64,000 bases of DNA, taken from the NCBI RefSeq assembly GCF_000159095.1, contig NZ_GG666295.1:551292-615291 (forward strand). The letters are read 5' to 3'. The position numbers and the translations under genes are program-made. The notes under the pieces are model-generated. The model had not been told where the DNA came from, searched no databases, and saw only the letters and a list, made by a program, of their open reading frames with translations. Within the stretch, counting starts at the first letter, position 1. Each line of letters opens with the position of its first letter. Below, one piece after another: positions 9,695-17,771 of the stretch. The DNA is from Anaerococcus tetradius ATCC 35098 (GTDB lineage: Bacteria; Bacillota; Clostridia; Tissierellales; Peptoniphilaceae).

Positions 9695-10313
9695 TTTCTT
9701 CCTCAATCAAATGTTTTATGTGTCTTTTTAAAATTTGAATTCCCTTTAGATTTCTAGCTCCCCTTGGAATAATAATATCTGCGTATTTTTTGCTAGGTTC
9801 TACATAGGTTTCGTGCATAGGTTTAACTTGATTAATATATTGGGTCAAGACTGATTCAATAGACCTCGCCCTTTCCTTAGTATCTCTTAGGATTCTTCTT
9901 TGAAGTCTAACGTCACTATCAGCGTCCACAAAGACCTTGGTATCGGTAATTGATCTGATTCTTTCATCATACAAGACTAAGATTCCCTCAATCAGGATAA
10001 TCTTTGTAGGCTTGACTCTTATAGTTTCATCACTTCTAGTATGTTTGCTATAGTCATAAATGGGCATATCAATTTCCTTACCCTCGAGTAATTTTAATAA
10101 ATCCTTATAAAATAAATCATTATCGAAGGCACCTGGATAGTCGTAGTTAAGTTTAGCCCTTTGCTCAAAGTCTATATCATCGTGGGCCTTGTAGTAGTTA
10201 TCATGACCAATAACTATCAAATCATCTTTGAAGTAGGCTTCAATTTCTCTTACAATAGAGCTTTTGCCAGAAGCAGAGCCTCCAGCTATAGCTACAATTT
10301 TTACATCACTCAT
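9684..10313 (-). CDS. udk: Uridine kinase
   Basis: It phosphorylates uridine and cytidine for pyrimidine salvage in the cytoplasm. The 209-residue protein has the Walker A motif GGSASGKS near residue 12, the HDNYYKA segment, NYDYPGAFD and IYDYSKHTR substrate blocks, and IEGILVLYD, all standard for Udk. The length matches the family. It overlaps the upstream dehydrogenase by 4 bases and glgB by 11, so it is in the middle of a five-gene run. Confidence 0.95.
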   Translation of the reverse strand: MSDVKIVAIAGGSASGKSSIVREIEAYFKDDLIVIGHDNYYKAHDDIDFEQRAKLNYDYPGAFDNDLFYKDLLKLLEGKEIDMPIYDYSKHTRSDETIRVKPTKIILIEGILVLYDERIRSITDTKVFVDADSDVRLQRRILRDTKERARSIESVLTQYINQVKPMHETYVEPSKKYADIIIPRGARNLKGIQILKRHIKHLIEEENEG

Positions 10314-11257
10314 AATTTTATCTCATTAACAATTTGTCCATCTAAATATTTATAAAGGTTGTCAAAAACAATATTAGCCCTAATCTCCATAGCTTGCTTG
10401 GTATAGAAGGCTACGTGATTGGTAAGGATTACATTTTTAGCATTTCTTAGTGGATAATCCTCAGGAAGTGGTGGTTCCATATCGAAAACATCAATACCTG
10501 CCCTAAGTTTATCTTCGTTGAGAAGTTTAGCTATATAGTCATTATCTACTACAGCTCCCCTAGCACAATTGATTAGAACTGCATTTTCTTTCATTAAGTC
10601 AAGCTCAGCTTTACCCAAAAATCCCTTGGTTTCTTTGTTGTTTGGAATGTGGAGGGATACTATGTCACTTTCTTTTAGGAGGCTTTGAAGGTCAACATAG
10701 TCAACTCCCTTAGCCCTTACTTCTTCTTTTTCAGTCCTTGAATAAGCAATAATCTTACAACCAAAAACAGAAAGTAGGTCTATAAGTTTAGATCCAATAT
10801 GGCCTGTTCCTATTACTCCAAAAGTCTTGCCCTTGATAAGCTCGCCTAGAAGGTAATTGTCGCCAGCGTTAAAAATATTTTCCCTATTTTCGTTAAACTT
10901 TCTCAAAACTCCAATAGTTAGACCGATGACAAGCTCTGCTACAGAATCATCAGAATAACCACTTGCATTTAATACCTTGATGCCCTTTTCTTTGCAAGTA
11001 TCAAGAGCAATATGATCTACTCCTGTAAAGGCAACATCTATTAATTTTAAGTTGGTCTTGTTTATGACTTCACTTCTTAAAGGCTTGTTGGTTATGATGG
11101 CAATATCTGTATCTTTTAGTCTCTCGATTTTTTCTTCGTCAGTTTTTGCACTTTCCTCAAAGTATTCGAAGTCATGACCCATAGATTCGATTTTTTTCTT
11201 ATTAGCTTCAATAATCTTTTTGTCAACTTCTAGTGGATCAATAAGGCTAATTTTCAT
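10310..11257 (-). CDS. D-isomer-specific 2-hydroxyacid dehydrogenase
   Basis: An NAD-dependent reductase or dehydrogenase of 2-keto/2-hydroxy acids. The nucleotide-binding loop is GTGHIG near residue 150, and the catalytic triad is present as Arg in NCARGAVVD, Glu in DVFDMEPP and His in LTNHVAF. At 315 residues it lacks the ACT and serine-binding domains of long SerA enzymes. Hydroxypyruvate, glycerate or D-lactate-type substrates are all possible. It is the first gene of the run down to apbE, starts at ATG 11257 after AAAGGAGC, and probably carries the operon promoter (a TATAAT near 11299-11304 is seen without a good -35). Confidence 0.85.
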   Translation of the reverse strand: MKISLIDPLEVDKKIIEANKKKIESMGHDFEYFEESAKTDEEKIERLKDTDIAIITNKPLRSEVINKTNLKLIDVAFTGVDHIALDTCKEKGIKVLNASGYSDDSVAELVIGLTIGVLRKFNENRENIFNAGDNYLLGELIKGKTFGVIGTGHIGSKLIDLLSVFGCKIIAYSRTEKEEVRAKGVDYVDLQSLLKESDIVSLHIPNNKETKGFLGKAELDLMKENAVLINCARGAVVDNDYIAKLLNEDKLRAGIDVFDMEPPLPEDYPLRNAKNVILTNHVAFYTKQAMEIRANIVFDNLYKYLDGQIVNEIKL

Positions 11258-11362
11258 TTTATGCTCCTTTATACAAAATATATATCGTTTACTTTATAAT
11301 ATTATACTCTTCTTGCTAATATTTAAATAGAAAAATTCATTTAGTTTAATTATTAACTATGC

Positions 11363-11391
11363 TTGTTTATCGACTGATATTGTGATAAATT
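11363..11391 (+). promoter_or_regulatory. Promoter of the VOC-family gene
   Basis: TTGTTT, a 17-base spacer and TAAATT, with TGA before the -10 giving an extended -10. The start codon follows 27 bases after the -10. Confidence 0.5.
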
Positions 11392-11418
11392 ATTAGTATA
11401 GAACAGAAAGGAATAGTT

Positions 11419-11823
11419 ATGGCAGTAGGATTAGCTTTTACAGATGGAAAATGTATAGAGGCCCTTAAATATTATTGCAATGTCTTTGGTATTGAAGAAC
11501 CTAAAAAAATAATTAGATATAGTGATTTCGAAAAATATAATCATCCAAAAGACATTAAAAATAGGATTTATAATTCCTATCTTGATATTTATAATAATAG
11601 AGTTTACTTATACGATGTTGCTAATGATAGGATGATAAAAAATGGCAACAATGTCAGAGTCGTAATAGAAACCAGCTCTGATAATCTTTACAGAGCCTAT
11701 ATGAACTTTAGGAAAGACTCCACTGTTACTATGGAGCCACAAAAGGTAAACAAAAAACTGTTTACAACTCTGATAGATAAATACAACATTTCATGGCAAT
11801 TTATTGCAGAAATTAATGATTGA
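11419..11823 (+). CDS. PhnB-like VOC (glyoxalase fold) protein
   Basis: A 134-residue single-domain protein with the PhnB/3-demethylubiquinone-like layout: CIEALKYYCNVFGIEE near the start, and TLIDKYNISWQFIAEI at the end, which corresponds to the family's LVDKFGVSW block. This group is common in Firmicutes and largely uncharacterised; no metal-binding triad is obvious. It is a lone plus-strand gene between two minus-strand runs, with an AAAGGAA ribosome binding site, its own promoter and its own terminator. Confidence 0.7.
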   Translation: MAVGLAFTDGKCIEALKYYCNVFGIEEPKKIIRYSDFEKYNHPKDIKNRIYNSYLDIYNNRVYLYDVANDRMIKNGNNVRVVIETSSDNLYRAYMNFRKDSTVTMEPQKVNKKLFTTLIDKYNISWQFIAEIND

Positions 11824-11831
11824 TAATTTTG

Positions 11832-11856
11832 AAGGACCTTAAAGTCCTTTTTTATT
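11832..11856 (+). terminator. Intrinsic terminator after the VOC gene
   Basis: AAGGAC-CTTAAA-GTCCTT followed by a run of T on the plus strand. The minus strand lacks a T run after the stem, so it is one-directional; it overlaps the last bases of tadA. Confidence 0.75.
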
Positions 11857-12361
11857 TATCTTTCTTCTTGTTCTTTTCTCTTAGATACCTAAAAAAAGTT
11901 TGAATTTCATACAAGGCTTCTTCATCCCTGAGTCCAAATTCTGCGTCTAGATAGTGAAGTTGACTCCTATCTCCTGTTATATTGGTATTTGACCCACAAG
12001 CTCCTCTTTTATGATCTCTTATGCCTATTACTAGCCTATCTATCCTAGAATTTATTATAGCCCCTGCACACATGGAACATGGCTCCATAGTAACATACAT
12101 AGTTGCTCTTTCGAGCCTAAAGTCATCTATGTAGGCACTTGCTTCTTTGATTGCCATAATTTCTGCATGCTTTAGGGCAGATTTACCCTTAAAGGTATAG
12201 TTATGACCCCTTCCTATAATCTTTCCATCTAGGACTATAACAGCTCCCACTGGGACTTCTTCGATAAATCTTGCAAGCCTTGCCTCATTAATAGCTTCAC
12301 CCATAAAAAAGTAGTCTTCTTCGCTAAATTTTTCTTTATTTATCATCTCGTTTTCTAGCAT
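11852..12361 (-). CDS. tadA: tRNA-specific adenosine deaminase TadA
   Basis: TadA converts A34 to inosine in tRNA-Arg(ACG). The zinc site is visible as HAEIMAI (His and the proton-shuttling Glu) and PCSMCAG (two Cys). The segment GRGHNYT and the C-terminal YFREKNKKK-like basic tail also fit. An in-frame start at 12403 would lie inside a terminator hairpin, whereas ATG 12361 has AGGAG five bases upstream, giving 169 residues, the usual size. The nearby tRNA-Arg(CCT) gene is not its substrate, as its anticodon lacks A34. Confidence 0.94.
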   Translation of the reverse strand: MLENEMINKEKFSEEDYFFMGEAINEARLARFIEEVPVGAVIVLDGKIIGRGHNYTFKGKSALKHAEIMAIKEASAYIDDFRLERATMYVTMEPCSMCAGAIINSRIDRLVIGIRDHKRGACGSNTNITGDRSQLHYLDAEFGLRDEEALYEIQTFFRYLREKNKKKDK

Positions 12362-12379
12362 CTTAGCTCCTATTTTATA

Positions 12380-12407
12380 AAAAAATAAGCTGTTGATAAA
12401 CAACAGC
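12380..12407 (-). terminator. Intrinsic terminator between tRNA-Arg and tadA
   Basis: On the minus strand GCTGTTG-TTTAT-CAACAGC is followed by TTATTTTTTT. It lies 8 bases after the tRNA CCA end and should stop the dacA-like/tRNA transcript before tadA, unless some polymerase reads through. Confidence 0.8.
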
Positions 12408-12414
12408 CAACTTT

Positions 12415-12491
12415 TGGTGTACCGGAGAGGATTCGAACCTCCGACACCCGCCTTAGGAGGGCGGTGCTCTATCCAGCTGAGCTACCGATAC
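12415..12491 (-). tRNA. tRNA-Arg(CCT)
   Basis: A complete cloverleaf of 77 bases: acceptor stem GTATCGG with CCGGTAC, anticodon stem CCGCC/GGCGG around loop CTCCTAA, so the anticodon is CCT (reads AGG). The T arm has TTCGAAT, the discriminator is A, and CCA is encoded. Confidence 0.95.
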
Positions 12492-12495
12492 ATAT

Positions 12496-12517
12496 AAAGG
12501 ACAAAAAACAGTCCTTT
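12496..12517. other. Stem-loop between the carboxypeptidase gene and tRNA-Arg
   Basis: AAAGGAC-AAAAAACA-GTCCTTT, a 7-bp stem. On the minus strand no T run follows, because the tRNA starts four bases later, so it is more likely a processing or partial termination structure than a full terminator. Confidence 0.4.
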
Positions 12518-12533
12518 ATTATTATATGCTTTT

Positions 12534-13742
12534 TTATCTTGCAATCAATAGGTCAACTAAGAAATTAACATTATTTTCAATATTTCTGACAATTCTTGTA
12601 AAAAGGCTAGCTCTTTCGACATCACTGCCACTGACCAAATCGACTACATGGTATTTATTATCATAAGACACATCAACCTTACCCAGGATATCTCCCTTTT
12701 TGATTGGAGCCTTAATATCCTTATTGAGGGTGATTTTTGTAGCAACTTTCTTATCGTCATTGGAGATTATTGATAGATTTTCTTTTGGATATAATTCTAT
12801 GTAGCCTTGTTTAGCTGATCCTACTTCTATACTATCGAGGCTTTTATTAACATCTAAGACCTTCTTGCAGGAATAAAATCTTGAAATGTAATAGATCAAA
12901 TCACTCATTACACTTTCCCTAGTGTCTTTTTGGTCAGCCCCCATAACTACACCTATACATCTAAAATCATCACTTCCATCAAGCTCCTTCATATCAACAG
13001 TAGTTACTAGACAATAGCCTGCCTTATCTGTCGTTCCAGTCTTTAGGCCATCAACTCCCTTTATATCTTTTCTTAGAGGGATAGTGGAGGTTTTTCTTAT
13101 GCCCTTTCCTGGAATATTTACTTCATCCATTGTTGAATATCTTAGGATATCAGGATATTTTCTAACAATAAAGGAAGATAGTTTGAACAAATCTCTTGCT
13201 GATGATTGATTTTCCTTATTATCTTTAGTTTCTATTCCACTGGCATTGTAGTATTTTTGGCTAGATAGTCCCAATTCTTTAGCCTTTTCATTCATAAGAG
13301 TTGCAAATTTTTCTTCGGAACCTGCTACTGTCTTTGCTAAAAGATAGGCACAATCATTACCGCTTACTGCTATAAGGCCTTGGAGAAGTTCTTCAACTGA
13401 GTAAGACTCCTTTTCCTTTAGACCAAGGGAGGAGTATTCCCAACTTGTTAGCTCCTCAGCCTTCTTATCGGCCTTTACGGATGTGTTAAGATTGATTTTT
13501 CCTTCTTCAATGGCATCCCTCACTAGGAGAAAAGTCATTAGCTTAGTTAATGATGCCATTGGTCTTGCTTCATCGGCGTTTTTTTCGTAATAGACATCAC
13601 CTGTTTCTTCATTACCAATAAGATAAGAAGAAACATTGGAATCAAGTCCCACTACCCTAGTCTGAGCAGCAAAAATTTCTCCTGGCATTAGTAGAAAAAC
13701 TAGGGTTAATAGGCTGATTAGCATTGTTTTTTTGAATTTCAT
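12534..13742 (-). CDS. D-alanyl-D-alanine carboxypeptidase (S11, PBP5-like)
   Basis: It trims the terminal D-Ala from peptidoglycan stem peptides outside the membrane. A signal peptide covers residues 1-26 with a likely cut after FAA. Active-site motifs are S64-L-T-K67, S127-G-N129 and K234-T-G. Residues after about 285 form the beta-rich C-terminal domain of this family, ending in an amphipathic segment (IVRNIENNVNFLVDLLIAR) that would sit on the membrane surface. The length of 402 is normal. It follows the ANT(6)-like gene by 6 bases and runs on into tRNA-Arg. Confidence 0.93.
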   Translation of the reverse strand: MKFKKTMLISLLTLVFLLMPGEIFAAQTRVVGLDSNVSSYLIGNEETGDVYYEKNADEARPMASLTKLMTFLLVRDAIEEGKINLNTSVKADKKAEELTSWEYSSLGLKEKESYSVEELLQGLIAVSGNDCAYLLAKTVAGSEEKFATLMNEKAKELGLSSQKYYNASGIETKDNKENQSSARDLFKLSSFIVRKYPDILRYSTMDEVNIPGKGIRKTSTIPLRKDIKGVDGLKTGTTDKAGYCLVTTVDMKELDGSDDFRCIGVVMGADQKDTRESVMSDLIYYISRFYSCKKVLDVNKSLDSIEVGSAKQGYIELYPKENLSIISNDDKKVATKITLNKDIKAPIKKGDILGKVDVSYDNKYHVVDLVSGSDVERASLFTRIVRNIENNVNFLVDLLIAR

Positions 13743-13748
13743 CCTTAC

Positions 13749-14579
13749 CTACCTTAAAAAAGATTCTAACTTTCTATAATTATCTCTAAGAAGCTTTAGG
13801 GTATTGACATCAGCTTCTTTGTTATAAGGAAAGCCTAGATTAGCTGCCTCTTGCATGCCAACTTTCCTAAATAAATTGCAAGCCTTAAATAGACAAGTAT
13901 ATATATCAACTAAGTCATTGGTATTAAAACTTAACTCCAAATCCTCCCTGTATTCCTTGCTAAGGCCGTTGATAAGATTAGAGCCATCCTTGCCCATATT
14001 CCTTAGACCATAAAATTTGTCTATTAGGTGGAAGTTTAACATCTTGATTAACTGTCTACGCAAATCTTCCATCTTAATTGAGGCAGCTATCGGATCTTTT
14101 TGGTTGATATAAAGGGAAACTTCCATGGCATTGGCGAAGAAATTATCTACGCATGACTTAAATTCATATTCTTTTGGAGTATCATGCTTAAAATCCTTGT
14201 TTGGGCTAAGATCAATTTCACCAGGCTTATTGTAGATAAACTCAATATCACTAGGTAATTTCTTTATAAAATCTTCTGCCAAATCCTTGGCTATGATTGA
14301 CTCAGAAATCTTTACACCACAGGCCCTGTATAGCTCAAGTATTGTGTAATTCTGCTTGTTTTTATCAATTTCAAAGCTATTCTTGATCCTGTTAATAAGA
14401 ATAATATCATCAAACAAAAATTTTAACTCTTCTTCAAGTTTGCCGATAATTATTTCATCTACAACTGTGTATAGGTCTATAAATTCGTCGTTTGTATTAG
14501 ATTTTACATAGAAAATAGAGACTATGGAATCCTTATCATTACCATAATCTATAAATCTTTTTTTAATATCATCTCTCAT
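13749..14579 (-). CDS. ANT(6)-like nucleotidyltransferase fold protein, catalytic site lost
   Basis: The second half of this 276-residue protein follows the aminoglycoside 6-adenylyltransferase (AadE-type) pattern: YEFKSCVDNFF, RRQLIKMLNFHL, a GKDGSNLI segment in the place of GKNYKFI, LVDIYTCLFKACNLFRKVGMQEA, and a final aromatic region. The N-terminal nucleotidyltransferase motif GSR with DYD, which holds the catalytic metal, is not present; the equivalent region reads FYVKSNTNDEFIDLY and VVDEI. A resistance function is therefore unlikely. It overlaps the Nudix gene by 11 bases. The fold assignment is by eye and moderate; function is unknown. Confidence 0.55.
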   Translation of the reverse strand: MRDDIKKRFIDYGNDKDSIVSIFYVKSNTNDEFIDLYTVVDEIIIGKLEEELKFLFDDIILINRIKNSFEIDKNKQNYTILELYRACGVKISESIIAKDLAEDFIKKLPSDIEFIYNKPGEIDLSPNKDFKHDTPKEYEFKSCVDNFFANAMEVSLYINQKDPIAASIKMEDLRRQLIKMLNFHLIDKFYGLRNMGKDGSNLINGLSKEYREDLELSFNTNDLVDIYTCLFKACNLFRKVGMQEAANLGFPYNKEADVNTLKLLRDNYRKLESFLR

Positions 14580-15159
14580 CTATATTCCAGCTTTCTATAA
14601 AATTCTTTAATAGTCTTGCAGTTAGACCCCATATGATAGGCTTGGTATCATAAAAATAATAGTCCCTATGACCAGGCCAAAACTTGTAATTTCTTCCACC
14701 AGGTATTTTATCAAAAGGGAAGTCCTCGGGAAAATCCATCTTATAATTAGCCCTATATTTAGTAGGGGGATTTTCTTTCAAATAAAAAATATCTACTGCA
14801 AAAACAGATGCCACTTCCTCATTATACTTTATATCTTCAATATTTTTCTTAATTTTACCATAAAAACTTTTGACCTGCCTATAGGATGCATTTAAAGACA
14901 TAGAAGAATATCCCATATACTCTATATCATCTATCTTTAAGTTAAGTTCCTCCATAGTCTCTCTTATGGCACAATTCTTAAAATCTTCGCCTTCCTCAAG
15001 CCTTCCACCAGGAAAAGAAACCTCCCCGGCTTGGGAAATTTTATCACTTCTTACTTCAAAAAGTATATGATCTGTACCCTTTACTTCTATTATAGGAATA
15101 AAGACTGCAAAGTTTTCTAGTTCATTATAAAATTCATCATCGACTAATAATTTTTTCAT
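14569..15159 (-). CDS. Nudix hydrolase, CoA pyrophosphatase-like
   Basis: The Nudix box is clear: FPGGRLEEGEDFKNCAIRETMEE, with REXXEE intact and Asn in place of the final Gly. The preceding FEVRSDKISQAGEVSFPGG matches the NudL-type signature LLEVRS...GEVSFPGG of CoA/acyl-CoA pyrophosphatases. At 196 residues it is the usual length. It is the first gene of the run nudix, ANT(6)-like, carboxypeptidase, tRNA-Arg, and diverges from mscL. Confidence 0.82.
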   Translation of the reverse strand: MKKLLVDDEFYNELENFAVFIPIIEVKGTDHILFEVRSDKISQAGEVSFPGGRLEEGEDFKNCAIRETMEELNLKIDDIEYMGYSSMSLNASYRQVKSFYGKIKKNIEDIKYNEEVASVFAVDIFYLKENPPTKYRANYKMDFPEDFPFDKIPGGRNYKFWPGHRDYYFYDTKPIIWGLTARLLKNFIESWNIDER

Positions 15160-15268
15160 CCTAACTCCTATATAAAATAATATTAAATTAAGCTAGTAAA
15201 GTCAAATATATAATTATAATCTTTTTACTTGGGTATAAGTGTAAGGCAAGAAACAAATAGGAGGAAAA

Positions 15269-15676
15269 ATGCTAAAAGAATTTAAAGAATTTATATCTCG
15301 TGGCAATGTAATTGACATGGCTATTGGTATAATCATGGGTTCTGCCTTTACAGCAATAGTTAAGAGCATGGTAGATGATATCTTGATGCCAATAATATCA
15401 GGTCTAACTGCTGGTATCAATTATGAGGATATAGTAGTAAATATTGGAGGAGCTAGCCTAAGGGTCGGTAACTTTATAAATGCTGTCATATCTTTTCTAA
15501 TCATAGCCTTTGTTATGTTTGTAATAGTTAAGACCCTAAACTCAAGACATAAGGACGATAAAGAAGAAGAAACTGATAAAACTTGTCCTTACTGCCAATC
15601 CAAAATCCCACTTGAAGCTACAAGATGTCCACATTGCACATCAAAGCTAGACAATTACAAAAACATTAATGAATAA
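15269..15676 (+). CDS. mscL: Large-conductance mechanosensitive channel with C-terminal zinc ribbon
   Basis: MscL opens under membrane tension to release solutes. The N-terminal amphipathic helix, first membrane helix with GNVIDMAIGIIMGSAF, a short periplasmic loop with GGASLRVGNF and the second helix (residues about 70-90) are standard. The usual cytoplasmic helix is replaced by an acidic linker and a ribbon with two CPxC knuckles, TCPYCQSKIP and RCPHCTSKLD (residues about 109-128), expected to bind one zinc. A strong AGGAGG lies six bases before ATG 15269. It is monocistronic. Confidence 0.93.
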   Translation: MLKEFKEFISRGNVIDMAIGIIMGSAFTAIVKSMVDDILMPIISGLTAGINYEDIVVNIGGASLRVGNFINAVISFLIIAFVMFVIVKTLNSRHKDDKEEETDKTCPYCQSKIPLEATRCPHCTSKLDNYKNINE

Positions 15677-15681
15677 GCTAA

Positions 15682-15714
15682 AACGCTGCAGGATTCACAT
15701 GCAGCGTTATTTTC
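15682..15714. terminator. Terminator between mscL and topA
   Basis: A 9-bp stem AACGCTGCA/TGCAGCGTT with a 9-base loop, followed by TATTTT on plus and TTTT on minus. It lies between convergent genes and overlaps the topA stop codon. Confidence 0.75.
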
Positions 15715-17767
15715 ATCTCTTCTTTTCTTTTATATAATCACAGGATGAACATCTGATTTCATCTGTCGATCTATTTTTCTTATGGATTAAGAGCGAACCA
15801 CATTTTGGACATTTCTCTCCTGTTGGTGGGTCCCATAGGGCGAAGTCACATTTTGGATAGTTGTCGCAACCGTAAAATCTCTTTCCCCTCTTGCTAACTT
15901 TCTCTATCAGAGTTCCGTCCTTGCAGTTTGGGCACTTAACCCCAGTAGACTTGATGATGGATTTAGTAAAATCGCAAGCTGGAAAGCCAGTGCAACCTAT
16001 AAACTTGCCATTTCTTCCATGTTTGATGGCTAGATTTTTGCCACACTTAGGGCATTTTTCATCGAGAACTTCATCCTTGACCTTATAGTCATTTTCGTCT
16101 TTTTTTACACCCCTCATGTCTTTTTCGAAGTCCTTGTAGAAGGCTTTGAGAGTTTCTTTCCAGAATCTTTCTCCTTCAGCTATATTATCTAGGGCATTTT
16201 CCATTTCTGCCGTAAATTCTACGTTTATAATATCATCAAAGTTTTCTTGGAGGAAGGTATTTACAGTTTTACCCAAATCTGTTGGATAGATGCTCCTTCC
16301 TTCAAATTCAACATAGTTTCTTGATATTATTTGATTGATAGTTGCTGAGTAGGTTGAAGGTCTGCCTATGCCGAATTCTTCAAGAGTTTTCACTAGAGAG
16401 GCTTCTGTGTACCTTGCTGGTGGATTGGTAAAGTGTTGGTCTTTATCTATTTTTTCTGCTCCAATAACATCTCCTTCTTTAAGTTCTGGAAGGATATTTT
16501 CATTTTCATTAGCAGAAGATAGTTTATTGAAGCCTTCAAAGAGGGTAATCTTACCATTTGTCTTAAAGATAAGAGAATTATTATCAAAGAGGACTTGGGT
16601 TGATAGGTACTCGTAGTCAGTCATTTGGCTTGCTACAACTCTTTCCCAAATCATCTTGTAAAGCTTGTATTGTTGGTCAGTTAGGTATTGTTTTATCTCT
16701 AGGGGATTTCTCCTAATTGATGTAGGTCTTATGGCCTCGTGGGCGTCTTGACTACCTTTTTTTCTTCCTTCATAGGTATTGCCCCTTGAAGCATATTCTG
16801 GCCCATACTTTTCTTTTATATATGAGAGGGCTTCTCCTACAATCTCCTTGGATATCCTATTGGCATCGGTTCTCATGTAAGTGATTAGACCAACACTACC
16901 ATCTCCTACGTCAATACCCTCAAAGAGTTGTTGGGCAAGCTGCATAGTAAATTTGGTGGAAAAACCAAGCCTATTTGAAGCGTCCTGTTGGAGGGTAGAA
17001 GTCGTGTAAGGCTTTTGAGGCTTTCTACTCTTCTTAGTCTTTGTGATTTTTACGACCTTAAAATTATCCTTATCAATTTTACTAAGAACCTTATCTGCCC
17101 CACTTTCCTTAGAAATCTTAACCTTTTTATTAATTTGACCATAAAATTCCGAATCAAATTTTAGCTTATCATGCTTGTGATGGGCTGTTATTGTCCAGTA
17201 TTCCTCTGGAATAAAGTCATCAATTTCCTTTTGCCTATCAACTATTAGCTTTAGGGCTACTGATTGAACACGACCTGCAGATAGGCCCGATTTGATTCTC
17301 TTCCACAAAATCGGACTTATCTCATAACCTACAATCCTATCCATTACACGTCTTGCTTGTTGGGCATCAACTAAGTTTTGATCAATTTCTCTCGGATTTC
17401 TTATAGCATTTTTTATATTTTCTTTGGTAATTTCGTGAAACTCAACTCTATTTTTCGCATGAGGATCAAGGCCTAAGAGAAATTGTAAATGCCAACTTAT
17501 AGCTTCTCCTTCCCTATCCGGGTCTGTCGCAAGATAAACCTTCTCTGCCTTGTCAGCTTCCTTTTTCAATTCATTAATAGTCTTTGCTCGTCCCCTAACC
17601 TTGATGTATTCTGGTTCAAAGTCATTTTCTATATCTACACCAAATTTGCTCTTAGGAAGATCTCTTAGGTGGCCAATGGTTGCCATTACCTTGTAGTTTC
17701 TTCCAAGCATCTTGGCAATAGATTTCGCCTTGGTTGGAGATTCCACTATTACTAAGTTCTTAGCCAA
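15713..17767 (-). CDS. topA: DNA topoisomerase I
   Basis: Type IA topoisomerase that relaxes negative supercoils. The Toprim domain shows IVESPTKAKSI at the N-terminus and DPDREGEAISWH; the catalytic tyrosine is Y297 in TYMRTDANRIS. Three zinc-ribbon repeats end the protein (residues about 570-684): two four-cysteine ribbons of the GxFxGCxxxPxCxF type and a last CPKCG...CSSC ribbon. The start codon is TTG at 17767, giving the normal MAKNLVIVES, with GGAG seven bases upstream. dprA ends 4 bases before it. Confidence 0.97.
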   Translation of the reverse strand: MAKNLVIVESPTKAKSIAKMLGRNYKVMATIGHLRDLPKSKFGVDIENDFEPEYIKVRGRAKTINELKKEADKAEKVYLATDPDREGEAISWHLQFLLGLDPHAKNRVEFHEITKENIKNAIRNPREIDQNLVDAQQARRVMDRIVGYEISPILWKRIKSGLSAGRVQSVALKLIVDRQKEIDDFIPEEYWTITAHHKHDKLKFDSEFYGQINKKVKISKESGADKVLSKIDKDNFKVVKITKTKKSRKPQKPYTTSTLQQDASNRLGFSTKFTMQLAQQLFEGIDVGDGSVGLITYMRTDANRISKEIVGEALSYIKEKYGPEYASRGNTYEGRKKGSQDAHEAIRPTSIRRNPLEIKQYLTDQQYKLYKMIWERVVASQMTDYEYLSTQVLFDNNSLIFKTNGKITLFEGFNKLSSANENENILPELKEGDVIGAEKIDKDQHFTNPPARYTEASLVKTLEEFGIGRPSTYSATINQIISRNYVEFEGRSIYPTDLGKTVNTFLQENFDDIINVEFTAEMENALDNIAEGERFWKETLKAFYKDFEKDMRGVKKDENDYKVKDEVLDEKCPKCGKNLAIKHGRNGKFIGCTGFPACDFTKSIIKSTGVKCPNCKDGTLIEKVSKRGKRFYGCDNYPKCDFALWDPPTGEKCPKCGSLLIHKKNRSTDEIRCSSCDYIKEKKR

Positions 17768-17771
17768 ATAC

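Noticed and set aside
13749..14579. Aminoglycoside resistance gene call
   Set aside because: The C-terminal half resembles ANT(6) proteins but the nucleotidyltransferase catalytic residues are missing, so resistance should not be inferred.
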